Shown: positions 39,101 to 47,644 of the stretch, piece by piece
How positions within the stretch are numbered: position 1 is the first letter of the stretch
How the letters are laid out: each line of letters starts with the position of its first letter
Assembly: GCA_025618425.1 (NCBI GenBank)
Contig: CM046838.1
Span: 9,965,252 to 10,029,251 of the forward strand
DNA from: Heliocidaris tuberculata
Taxonomy: Eukaryota; Echinodermata; Echinoidea; Camarodonta; Echinometridae
Length of the DNA stretch: 64,000 nt
Direction of reading: 5' to 3'
Notes under the pieces: model-generated
The model's database searches: none
Told to the model about the DNA's origin: nothing
Seen by the model: only the letters and a program-made list of their open reading frames with translations
Position numbers and translations under genes: made by a program

Positions 39101-41592
39101 GTCTTATCTCAGAGGTGGTCCAATATGAATCACATGTTTTAGCACGTGCGATGGAAGTCCTTGTATCGAAGTGACACGAAGCTCCGAGTATATTTTCCTC
39201 TCTCATCGGAAATCGCCCATGCAGGCCTACCAAAGTATCCCTTTAAAGGGTAAACATATGTTTACTCTGTTCTAGCTTATATTGTTGTATTTACTGTTGC
39301 ACCTTAACTGTCAAAATGACAAAATTCGCGAAGAGTACATTTTTCTATACAAAATTCGTAAATAGGCAACAGTGTCCGTTCTGTTGGTGTGGCTGATTTG
39401 GAGGACTTTGATTGGTTACAAAAGGCGACCAGAAGAGTACATTTTTCTTTAGGGGTGTTACCATGACATGATGCTTGAGCACAATAGAGATTCGGATCGC
39501 ATGAGCGGCTAAATATCTCGTCGATTGGTTCCAAGGAACGAATCTCCTGGCCGGAACCAATCGCCTATGACGCTCGCATCGACTCGACCAAAGCGGATCC
39601 AATCGGCGGGTAGACATTCAGTCGATTGGATCCTGTGGAACTAATCGCCTGCTCGGAACAAATCGCCTATGACACCGGGTCGAACATATGAGTTATTTTT
39701 ATCTCTCATTTGTTTAATGTCCAAAATTAACCAGAAAAAAAAAATCACAGCAGTTTACCACTGAAAGTATACCACTATTTATCAACTAAAATCAAAGAAG
39801 TCTGACAAACACACATGTATATATAATTAAAGGGTACCAATCACCAAAAAATAATTTTGCTCTGTATGTTAGAGGTTGCATGTCGATATACTATATTCAA
39901 AATATGGACTTCAAATATGCATTCTATAAAGAGATATTGCAATTTTAATCACACTCTCTATAAGCGTAAAAGCGACTCGTGAGTAGACTACTCGATGCAC
40001 CCGTACGCGCTCGCCAAGGTAAAGGTTCGCGCGGAACCAAATTCTGAGTTCGGTTCGACGCGAGCATTTTCATGTTATCCTTTATTTCCTTCATACTCAT
40101 TAACTGTTGACCTATAGAATACCAGACAAAGTTCTTTGAGGTTGATTTTATACTTTCTAGCTGTACACAAATTATTTTTTTCAGGTGATTGGTACACTTT
40201 AAGCACATATGAATTGACCATTCAACATGTTCAAAGTTACTTTGACCACTCAAGAACTTTATTTTGTCAGACTAACCGTAGCCGTTTGACATAATATCCC
40301 CTAGAGCGAAAAAAGACAAGTCAGGTCGATTTAAACTCAATCTAGCCCATACACCATACACTTTTTCATAACACGAAACATTAAAAAAATCCCGTTTGGA
40401 AGGAGCTGTCGGGGGCGAGAGTTGTCAAAATCCAGCATGGTGGGTGTACATTGTCAAAAATGAAATGAAAAGAAAAGAGAGAGAAAAAAAAAATGGCCTA
40501 AATTTCCATCGGTAAGGGGATTTCGGATTCAGACTCTCCTAAAAAAAACAACAGTGCCCCCCCCCCCCCCTGCTGCGGGTGTGAACAATTGCTTTCTCAA
40601 AACTATCCCAAAATTGGATCCTGAATCTTTTAATTTTTCCGTCAATGTTCAGGACAATGTAGAAACACCTTTTTACAATCCATACCTGTTTGACACGACA
40701 TGAAGAAGCTTTCTCGGTATTTGTGCTATATATATATATATATACAGGGGCGGCGCCAGGGTATTTTGATAGGAGGGGCAAGACGACCTAAAGATGACGT
40801 CATATTTTTTCTCCATAAAATAACAGGGGTAATATAGAGTTATATGGTTAAAGGGAAATCCAACCTTTATAGCAAGTTGCTTTGAAACAAAGAGGAAAAA
40901 TCAGAGAAGCAGATTGGTGAAAGTTTGAACAAAATCGGACAAGCAATAAGAAAGTTATGAATTTTTGGAAGTTGTAATCACTATGCATATGGGAATTTCA
41001 AATTGGCCGAATAGGTAATGTCACTGTGATGTAGCTGTGGACAACTCCCCCATTCGCTCTAGCACACAAAATGACTAAAATATCACTTTTTTTCAAAATG
41101 CATTAATCAGTAGGATCTTTTCATGAGGACCTATAACAACATGGTATCTCCAATATATTTTGAGTACTGCCCCGAGGGTAAAAGCGCCTCGAAGAAAACC
41201 GCAAATTAATGATATTTTTAACGTACGACAAATGGGAGAGTTGTCCACAAAAATGTCATAATTGACTCACCAAATTGCCAATTTGAGATTCGCGTAGATG
41301 AAGTGATCTCATTTTTCAAACATCCATAACTTTCTTAGTCCTTGTCCGATTTCTTTCAAACTTTCACCATCCTGTTTTTCTTATTTTTCTGCTTTAACAC
41401 AAATCATCTTATTATCAAGGTTGGATTGCCCTTTAAGACCTCTCTTTTTAATACTCCTCTTTCTTCTTTTTTCCCTTTTCTTCCCTTTTCTTCCTCCTTT
41501 TCTTTTTTCTTCTTTTTTTTTCTTTTTTCACTACTTTTAAAAACCATAGGGGGGGCGATCGCCCCCTCTGCCCCCCCCCTGTAGCGCCGCCC

Positions 41593-41671
<79 letters not shown>

Positions 41672-42176
41672 AGTGTAAGGAAATAGCATATACATGTACA
41701 ACAGCTTTGGCGACTCTCGTGGAAATAAATAAAATTGTGAGAAATGAAATTGAGAAAATAATGGTTGCGTAGCTTAAATCAAAGTTCCCCAGAGCTGTAC
41801 TCCCTTTAGAAATTTTTGCAAAGGTTGAAAAAATGCCTCCGCCGGGAATCGAATCCGGGTAACTGGCTTAGGAACGCCAATGCCTTAACCACTAGACCAG
41901 GGAGACGGCCAATGGTTTCGATGGCATCAGATTCAATTGATCGACAGATTGACAAATCTTCAACCTCATTAGATAATTCCTTTGTCGGGGGCAGGTGAGT
42001 GTTGAACAATGACAAGCCGCATGTCTCAGCTGGATCCAAGCGTATGTTTTGAGATACTCGTACAGCATGTTAGAATAAGTATGTGTAAGGAAATAACATT
42101 TTCAACAGCTTTGGCACTTCTCGTGGAAATATGAAAATGAGAACAATTCTCTCATTATTTTCTCATTTTCATTTCT

Positions 42177-42226
<50 letters not shown>

Positions 42227-45045
42227 CCTAGGTAAAATCTTACACCCTCCTATCAAAGGAGAAATTGGTACTTTTTTATTTTCTTAATATTCACATGGTA
42301 CTTCTCCCTTCTTTATGTTCTTACTAAACTTGGTTCTTTTTGGTAGAGCTTGACAATACATTTGTGACGAAAATTTTCTATTGGTGTTTTCATGTTTTGT
42401 AATAATGTGAATGCATCATTTTTCATATAAGCTCACAAATATCTTTTGTGAGATTTTCATGTTTTATAATGTACAGTCACATACTAATTCTTCATGACAA
42501 AATTTGGTGTATGGGATAGATGGGGTAAAATTGGCAGTGACTTAGGAGAGTCAAATATCATGGGTTTTATGGCCTTCATGTGGTGTCACTTTTGGAACAG
42601 GCTCTGGTACAATTTTCGTAATCCTTATATGTTATATGCCCAAATTACTTTAACCGTTGTAAGGTTCCTCAGTAATTACCAGTGTTGCGTGTAGTTTGCA
42701 CTGGAAAATCCATTCTTGAACTGATCCCCAGGCTGTTAGAGCATATGATGTAGAAGGAGTACTCGGTGTGTGGGTGGAGTCCCATCAGTACCACTGGTGG
42801 CTCAGTGCTTAGCTCGATAGATCGTGTATCTCCTATGTATGCAGTGCACCTCTGAAAAAGCCCAACTCCATCTTGCGTGATATTCCAGCTTACGACAATT
42901 TCATTAGTCGAGATGGACACGATGTGAGGGCTGACTATGCCTGGACAAAATATCGAGAGATATATCAAGATAGAACCGACGGGAGGAGGGACACCATAAC
43001 CCTCCATCCAAAATGCTGATATTTTTAACACATATAAATGTATGTTGGGATTTGAATTTCTATTTCAAATGGCTTCCCTTTTACATATTTTTTTTCAGTG
43101 ACAAAATGTATCCACTTCTGATTATTATAGTTCACTGATATTATATAATAAATGATCAAAAGGCTATGCTTTTCTAATGGGCATAATAATTTGCTAAAGT
43201 TCATCATTTCGCACTTTTTAGTCAATACAGAAGCCAGCTGTAATTTGAGAAAAGGGGTGTATAACATATGGCGGGAACACTGGAACACAACTTGGTATCG
43301 ACAGGGAGGTAGAGAGACCACCTCCCTGGTATCGGTACATACCTTGTAAAGTGTGTGTATACTCTGTGCCATCATGTGATGCAGAAACACTGTTAGAGAT
43401 CAGTGATTTATCACTTGAGCCTGCACGGTACAAGTACGATTCGTCTCTGCCTGTAGCGTATACCACTGCACGAAACCTCGGATAGATGACCTGTCCAACC
43501 TCGGTGATGACACGTTGACTTCTTACAGAATATTTGCCACCCTCTACCTTTGACCACATTGAACACATGTTAGTCCCATTCAGTATTTCGAGGGAATATT
43601 GTTCTATCCACGTCAACTGTTAAATAATAAAAAATGCTGCCGTTTCTGAATATGATTATAACTTTCATCATACTTTATAATGTTACATGCAATTTTGTTT
43701 AACAAACGGAATGAAACTTTTTTTTTCTAAACTGTCTTCAAACAACAATGAAACATTACCATAATCTCAGAATAAAAGCCGATGAATAAACGTTGATACC
43801 TTCATTAATTAACATAGCCCATCGCATGCATTAAGTAACATGAACACTTTAATAAAACATTTTTGTAATGGTTTTGACGATTTTCTGGTATAAAGTTTGA
43901 TTAGTTATTCACACCCGGCCCCTATTCCTGTAAACACCCCCCCCCCCCCGAATTTCTTTGATATACTTACTGACATTGGTAGATGCTCCCTGAAAACAGA
44001 GATATTCCTCAAGTATTTACATTCCACGGTGATTTCAAGATGAATAGTATCAATATTTGATGAGGTGCTTGTAAAATCGTATACTGGGAAAGTTGTCTTT
44101 TTTACAAACTGTTCATTCGGTGAGACTTGTATCATTGACGGATCACTATCATCCATGTCGTCTGCATGACTGAGATGGGTGTGTCCGCAGATATGAATGT
44201 CATTTCTTGAGATGGAACTTCAACTGTGACGTAATCGCCCATGTTCATATTCACAGTTTTACCATTGTAGAAGACCCTTGTATCATCCCTACCTGCTACG
44301 ATCTGGAATACATAGCCTGAGCGTCGCCTTGGGAATGGACTTAACGTATAGAATTTTCCCCATGCCGTGAACGGTATCAACTGTTCTTCTAGATGGTCAC
44401 AGTACTTCACATTCGCAGGAACATTTGAACATTTTGAGCCTACAGTTACTGCGACAGTATTGTTTGCTAGGACGCGAGATCCTGTGATGTTGGTAAACTC
44501 TGGGAGCAATTGCACAGATTGATACGGTAGGAGGTAGTATTGTATATCGCCAGCATAAAAGACGTCTTTCTCAAACTGAACAGTAGAGTTCAAATGGATC
44601 TCAACTGCAACACTGTGATTTAAAGCAGATATTACAATTTCACCACTTTTAAAGTTACATATTAATGCCAAGAAATATTCCCGATCTAGATGATGTGCTG
44701 GAATTACAGAAAAGGTATCAGATGTGGCCTTTTCAAAATTGTAGGAAAGAGCGAATATGTCTTGATTCGATGTAATGACAACCGTTGAGTTGATGAACCC
44801 TTTTGCGGTCTGATTGACGAGAGAAAGTGGTAATTGGTAATTTTAAGGACCAGATCCTGTCTGTAGAGTAATATAGTCTTCAAACGATCTACCAGGAACA
44901 GAAACACGCACTTTGGTTTTCTCGTCTGTAACCGCTTGAAAGGCAACACCGATGAATGTAAGATCATCGTCAGGGTGATTAGGCATTGGGGCAAAAGTAA
45001 ATCTTCTGCCGCTGTTTGTGCATTGTGCAGAGACGGCCAATGTCA
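29881..45045 (-). CDS. IgGFc-binding / FN3 / single-pass receptor with tyrosine-motif tail (9 visible exons)
   Basis: Exons are 43971-45045, 43343-43616, 42680-42940, 36740-36842, 35552-35698, 32032-32242, 31329-31377, 30781-30895 and 29881-30088. All junctions are GT-AG and phases match throughout. Domain order is: IgGFc-binding N-terminal domain (SGRRFTFAPMPNH to GRDESYLYRAGS), an FN3 domain (SPHIVSISTNEIVVSWNI), a receptor-phosphatase-like juxtamembrane FN3 (PVRPPILTAAADG to YYTCFIRVYS), a 16-residue stalk, a transmembrane helix (IIIIIVIIIVSVYIYKRR), and a tail with YNSL, YQNF and DEYEIV. It would sit in the plasma membrane with the binding domain outside. The ligand is unknown; IgGFc-type domains occur in mucus and innate-immune proteins. 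A signal peptide and first exon were not found. The first exon has an in-frame TAA and a frameshift, so it could be a pseudogene or carry assembly errors. Confidence 0.72.
30260..30480. repeat. Degenerate TTCG/TCCGAA tandem repeat in intron
   Basis: Units like AATCCGAAGGTTCATTA, TTATTTCGAAAG and GTAATTCCGAAAAG recur with variable spacing. Simple diverged satellite. Confidence 0.5.
30781..30895 (-). CDS. Cassette B transmembrane exon
   Basis: Encodes ADSEENMTMVITST, then a hydrophobic Ile/Val run, then VYIYKRR. One codon longer than the cassette A equivalent. Donor AAG|GTAAAA, acceptor TTCAAAG. Confidence 0.8.
31329..31377 (-). CDS. Cassette B 49-nt stalk micro-exon
   Basis: Encodes DFYYFNGPAMLPIILK; equal in length and phase to 19489-19537. 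Donor CAAAG|GTAAGA, acceptor ATCGCAG. Confidence 0.78.
32032..32242 (-). CDS. Cassette B FN3-like domain, second half
   Basis: Encodes LTANNTITIG through GGYYTCFIRVYSPIGQDE (70 residues), two more than the cassette A copy because of an insertion next to EFEPNDP. Acceptor AATACAG, donor GAG|GTTAGT. Confidence 0.8.
32375..34440. mobile_element. Composite insertion with inverted arms inside the cassette B intron
   Basis: ATACCCCCATCTCACTAGAA at 32439-32458 is inverted at 34412-34431. A longer block at 32703-32773 (with ACGTTTTACAACCTTGCC and GGCTCGAGCTCAC) is inverted at 33866-33925. Between the arms are a GA microsatellite (about 33101-33140) and a hAT-type fragment ending CCTGGATCTGCCCCTG near 33680. 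Probably a foldback transposon carrying later insertions. No transposase seen. Confidence 0.6.
33101..33140. repeat. (GA)n microsatellite
   Basis: Pure AG/GA dinucleotide tract inside the composite insertion. Confidence 0.9.
35552..35698 (-). CDS. Cassette B FN3-like domain, first half
   Basis: Encodes CFEFIVVQLHN to FRAMVFH. 147 nt, phase and sequence match 22710-22856. Acceptor AATCACAG, donor TC|GTAAGTCAA. Confidence 0.82.
35985..36180 (-). mobile_element. tRNA-derived SINE fragment
   Basis: Read on the minus strand, GGGTTCGAATC (an RNA polymerase III B box) is followed downstream by GGGTTAAATGGGTTCCTGACAG-like core sequence, the order also seen in the SINE at 57748-58013. The 5' head is degraded. 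Confidence 0.5.
36567..36625. repeat. GCTGATATCG decamer tandem repeat
   Basis: Four to five near-identical GCTGATATCG units, one with TGGG in place of CGG. Confidence 0.85.
36740..36842 (-). CDS. Receptor exon: start of juxtamembrane FN3 (constant exon)
   Basis: Encodes PVRPPILTAAADG and then YSFEVHVPYYNESNGQI. Its donor leaves AG of a split codon, which either the 35552-35698 or the 22710-22856 exon can complete with C (Ser). Acceptor CATTAG, donor CAG|GTATTG. Confidence 0.78.
37866..37975. repeat. TTTTC pyrimidine repeat
   Basis: TTTTTCTTTTCTG-like units in tandem. Frames across it are spurious. Confidence 0.85.
38049..38373. mobile_element. hAT-type MITE with perfect 8-bp target duplication
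   Basis: Left end CAGTGGCGGATTGG, right end CCTGGATCCGCCCCTG. Flanks 38041-38048 and 38374-38381 are both AGTGTATA. The interior has C runs, GCTTGTCAGAGTATTATGGAG-like sequence and ACTGAGCGACTTTTGGAG, shared with 23580-23850 and 27300-27659. Confidence 0.85.
38660..39246. mobile_element. TTAA-flanked piggyBac-like MITE
   Basis: TTAAAGGGGCAGT at the left and ATCCCTTTAA at the right, with TTAA on both borders as in piggyBac insertions. The interior is CpG-richer than its surroundings and has no complete gene. Confidence 0.55.
39827..40202 (+). mobile_element. TTAA-flanked piggyBac-like MITE, copy 1
   Basis: Ends TTAAAGGGTACCAATCACC and GGTGATTGGTACACTTTAA, with a TTAA target site on each side. 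An inverted copy of almost equal length (375 bp) lies at 55577-55951. The interior includes TAAGCGTAAAAGCGACTCG and a palindromic GAGTAGACTACTC. Confidence 0.85.
40745..41595. mobile_element. hAT-type element, interrupted by a nested MITE
   Basis: Termini CAGGGGCGGCGCCAGGG and TGTAGCGCCGCCCCTG are inverted. TATATATA flanks both sides, though the TA microsatellite makes the duplication uninformative. A TTAA-flanked element (40848-41436) is inserted inside. Confidence 0.8.
40848..41436. mobile_element. TTAA-flanked MITE nested in the hAT element
   Basis: TTAAAGGGAAATCCAACCTT at the left is inverted as AAGGTTGGATTGCCCTTTAA at the right. Sub-terminal AAATCGGACAAGCAATAAGAA-like and ATAACTTTCTTAG blocks also pair. 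Confidence 0.82.
41596..41670. repeat. (TA)n-(CA)n microsatellite
   Basis: TA repeats pass into CA repeats; Tyr/Ile and Cys/Val frames are artefacts. Confidence 0.9.
41671..42170. repeat. Direct repeats flanking a tRNA-like unit
   Basis: GTGTAAGGAAATA, ACAGCTTTGGCGACT and CTCGTGGAAATA at 41673-41730 recur as GTGTAAGGAAATA, ACAGCTTTGGCACTT and CTCGTGGAAATA at about 42083-42130. The tRNA-like sequence lies between the two copies. Confidence 0.6.
41834..41906 (-). tRNA. tRNA-like sequence, probable tRNA pseudogene or SINE head
   Basis: 73 nt on the minus strand. The acceptor GTCTCC pairs with GGAGGC, and the D stem GTCT pairs with AGGC around AGTGGTTA. The anticodon stem TTGGC/GCCAG encloses an eight-base loop GTTCCTAA rather than seven. 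The T arm CCGGA-TTCGATT-CCCGG has one A:C mismatch. TTTTTT follows directly (41828-41833), as at a polymerase III terminator. The anticodon is ambiguous (UCC or CCU). The oversized loop and mismatch argue against a functional gene. Confidence 0.45.
42179..42226. repeat. (TA)n microsatellite
   Basis: TA dinucleotide run with one AAA interruption. Confidence 0.9.
42680..42940 (-). CDS. Receptor exon: fibronectin type III domain
   Basis: Encodes IVSPHIVSISTNEIVVSWNI, then LHPHTEYSFYIICSNSLG and ending TTRNT. The Trp in the B strand and the Tyr-x-Phe of the F strand are typical FN3 signature residues. Acceptor TTGTCCAG, donor CACTG|GTAATT. Confidence 0.8.
43343..43616 (-). CDS. Receptor exon: C-terminal part of IgGFc-binding domain
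   Basis: Encodes LTWIEQYSLEILNG to YATGRDESYLYRAGS and a linker HDGTEYTHTLQ. The ESY..RAG sequence near the end is the kind of motif that closes IgGFc-binding N-terminal domains. Acceptor TTTAACAG, donor CAAG|GTATGT. Confidence 0.75.
43971..45045 (-). CDS. Receptor exon: IgGFc-binding domain, with stop and frameshift
   Basis: A 1075-nt exon with most of an IgGFc-binding N-terminal domain: SGRRFTFAPMPNHPDDD, VVITSNQDIFALSYN, FYTLSPFPRRRSGYVFQIVA and DPSMIQVSPNEQF. An in-frame TAA lies just after QTGSGP (about 44847-44849). A frameshift lies near 44160-44170, between ADTPISVMQ and DDSDPSMIQVS. Coding similarity continues on both sides of each break, and the exon length disagrees with its flanking phases, as one indel predicts. 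Acceptor CTCCGCAG, donor ATGTCA|GTAAGT. Confidence 0.75.
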
Positions 45046-45050
45046 CTGCG

Positions 45051-45052
<2 letters not shown>

Positions 45053-45092
<40 letters not shown>
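45053..45092. repeat. (GA)n microsatellite forming the polypyrimidine tract of an acceptor
   Basis: On the minus strand this is (CT)n ending in CTCCGCAG at the 45045 exon border, so the microsatellite supplies the acceptor's pyrimidine tract. Confidence 0.75.
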
Positions 45093-45096
<4 letters not shown>

Positions 45097-45099
45097 AGG

Positions 45100-47110
45100 A
45101 GGAAAGAAACTCGACTATGTCTGCAATATAGTTCTCACCTGTGCATGATATTGCTCATGATTGATTACGAGTGATGCAGCTTTACCTTAATTTTTCCGCT
45201 TTAATTAGGCTGAAAACATTTTTTTTGGTTTTTTTTTTTTGTTGTTGAGCAGGAACAGTCATCAAGGGGCATGATCGTGCTGATCTTTACATTCAAATGA
45301 ATAAACATAGTTTTTTTTTTTTTTTTTTAAGTGCTTCAATTCGTCATAACTTCTGCTTACATTGTTACAATTGGTATAAGTCGTCGTCATGTGGCTGTGA
45401 CATAATAAGTGGACGAAAGAGAGTAAAGTGACCAAACCTGTCAGGCCGCGTTTGGGGAAGAATGTATAACCTGCTTCTCCAGCTAGTTCCTCCTCTTCAC
45501 TCTCTTTCACTCATTTCCATTTTCCTCATTCGATAGGGACATGCATCCCCCCCCCCCCCTCCTCCTCGTATTAAGCTTGTGTATACATGTATTTAAATAT
45601 TTATAAGTTGAATGGGGAAAAGCTTATAAATGAAATCCACGGTTTAATCTACTTTATACTTATTTTTTTTATGGGGGGGGGGGGGACATTTTATGAATCA
45701 TAAAGTTCATATTTTTCTCAATGCTACACTCTAAAACTGTTGGATGAAAAGGGAACATGGATGTTATTGGGTAAAATCTTTCCCAATTTGTTTTAAAGTG
45801 TACTTAAAATATAAGTATGCGTGTTTAAAAACAGTGGTCCAAAGTATCATTTTTTGAAAAAGCAAGAATCAGAAAGCAATTGCAACAAAAATATCTTCTA
45901 TCATCTAAAAGAATTTTATAACGATTTTCTGATACTTTCTATTTCTTTCATCTTACCAAGAATGACTAGTATGATGAGGAAAGAACGAGAATCATGTTGG
46001 AAAGCCATTCTGTATAAATGAAAAAAGGTAATATATCAACATGTCGATTAAAAGACCAGTTAGTAGTCAGAACATGTCACGAACAACCCCAAATTATCAC
46101 AGATCTTTTAAACATGGAGAGGTTCTTTTTTGCGCACTTAGGAATAATCACTTCCTAAGTGACAGAGGTGCTTCATTAATAGCCTTAGTTTTCCCCTGTT
46201 GAAAAGAATACTTCCACCTGGGTATCTTGGAATGCACCAAAGAAAATGAATATAATGTATTCATGAGAACATATCAAGTAATCTTGTCAGTAGGTTTTAC
46301 AAATAAAGGGCAAGTCCGGTCCCAGAATAACTTGTTTTCGACAGAAGCAGAGTCAGAAAAACAGACAAATATATCAAAAAGAGTTTAAGGGAAAATCGGA
46401 CAACTAATAAGAAAGTTATGTCTTTTAATGACATGAAACTAGACAAAACAATGAAAATGTTGCAACTCGGAAATAGTTTGTTATGTTATTACCTCACAAC
46501 TCACCAATTAACGTGTTTTGTTGTTGTTTTGTTTTTTGTTTGTTGTTTGTTTGTTTGTTGTTGTTGTTGTTTTTTTTTTGGGGGGGGGGTCCAAGAACTT
46601 GATTTCCTTATAACGTGAACTAATTTATAGTTATAGTAGTCACAAAATATTTCACGAACTCAGAATTATCAAGATTTGAAAAAAATAATTACATATTCAT
46701 AGTTATTTTTAATATATATTCGATTTTTATATATTCTATGATTTTTACAGTAATGTTATTACACTGTGTCAGTGTATACATTGAAAAAACGCAGTGGAGA
46801 ATATTAGACTAGTTTTAGATTTTTCCCATTTTCATAAGATCTTATCTTCGTAAATATACAGTTGAACAATTACTGTTAACAGTAAAATGGGGCAAATCTC
46901 GTCTTAAATCAGTTAAAGATAAAGACACAATAAAATTTAATGTATTTACAGTACGCTTTTAGCTATTCTGGCGTCGTTGTATAATGCACTTTCATATTTG
47001 TATCATAGTTAAATACCATACTGCAACTGAATAAAATAAATGTTTGCATCGTCAATATCAAATGAAAATGCCATGTCAATAACGGGCGTTTTAGTACAAG
47101 AAGAAATGCA
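45100..47110. other. Upstream side of the receptor gene, no exon identified
   Basis: Expected to contain the signal-peptide exon or an intron. I found no ATG-led hydrophobic exon with a one-base-phase donor. Several poly-T, poly-G and poly-C runs are present. Confidence 0.4.
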
Positions 47111-47113
47111 TAC

Positions 47114-47240
47114 CTGTAACGATGTCAGGAATCTGTCTTCCGCCCACCGAGGATTTAAAGTATCCACAGAAATAGAGGCTATAACTGATGTGCTTGAAGA
47201 GCTGTTGCTCTGTACTTGATTAACTATGGAGATCAAGCAT
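47114..47240 (-). other. Possible exon of unknown product
   Basis: An open frame encoding NSSSSTSVIASISVDTLNPR and WAEDRFLTSLQ ends at a good donor (TTACAG|GTATGC). A second frame is also open and would end with one base left over, which is the phase the 45045 exon needs. The acceptor is uncertain, with ATAG or CAAG as candidates. Unrecognised. Confidence 0.35.
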
Positions 47241-47459
47241 TTGTTTCTCATGAGAATAGTAAACTGGAATCAGCCGGATTGCAATACGTAGATGCTACAG
47301 TTATTGCACACTGCCTTAATGTTCACCTGGACTTCCTCAAATAGAACAAAGCTTTGGAAGTGGGCCTCAGTGGAAGTAGAATAACCAGATAAACCGATTT
47401 ACGTTTGAAGTGGAACAGTACTATTTCTCCTGATTTTATAAGGAGTAAACTTTTTTCTA

Positions 47460-47499
47460 CTAACCCTAATACTAATCCTAACCCTAACCCTAACTCTAC
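47460..47499. repeat. Short telomere-like (CCCTAA) repeats
   Basis: TAACCCTAATACTAATCC followed by TAACCCTAACCCTAAC. About five units, two diverged. An interstitial telomere-like tract. Confidence 0.75.
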
Positions 47500-47523
47500 A
47501 TGTCTCAAATAAGGCTTATTTTG

Positions 47524-47644
47524 CAGAGGCGTCGATTCGTTCGAAATAGACAAAGCATTGGGGGGGGGGGGGCAGAGCATTGTTCACAAACAATGCTCCC
47601 CCCCCCCCAATGCTTTGTCTATTTCGAACGAATCGACGCCTCTG
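47524..47644. mobile_element. 121-bp palindromic hAT-type MITE with perfect target duplication
   Basis: Arms starting CAGAGGCGTCGATTCGTTCG are inverted essentially perfectly for about 47 bases, including G and C runs. A smaller inner hairpin (GAGCATTGTT/AACAATGCTC) forms the loop. Flanks 47516-47523 and 47645-47652 are both TTATTTTG. Its perfection suggests recent insertion. Confidence 0.88.

Larger units (their letters stand above)
37660..39690. mobile_element. About 2-kb insertion with inverted GGAAC/GTTCC arms
   Basis: The left arm (GCCGGTGTCATGG, GATCTGTTCCGGG, GACTAGTCGATTCGTTCC) is matched in inverse orientation at about 39520-39690 (GGAACAAATCGCC, ATGACACCGGGTCGA). Sequence on either side (37560-37650 and 39700-39800) aligns with the contiguous stretch at about 100-410, where this insert is absent. 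It carries at least two other elements, at 38049 and 38660. Confidence 0.5.

Noticed and set aside
36740..44000. Receptor tyrosine phosphatase gene
   Set aside because: The juxtamembrane domain resembles that family, but the tail is only about 70 residues and no phosphatase domain exon follows.
45262..45510. Candidate signal-peptide exon upstream of the IgGFc domain
   Set aside because: The frame begins with an acidic run, has no suitable donor, and crosses a poly-T run.
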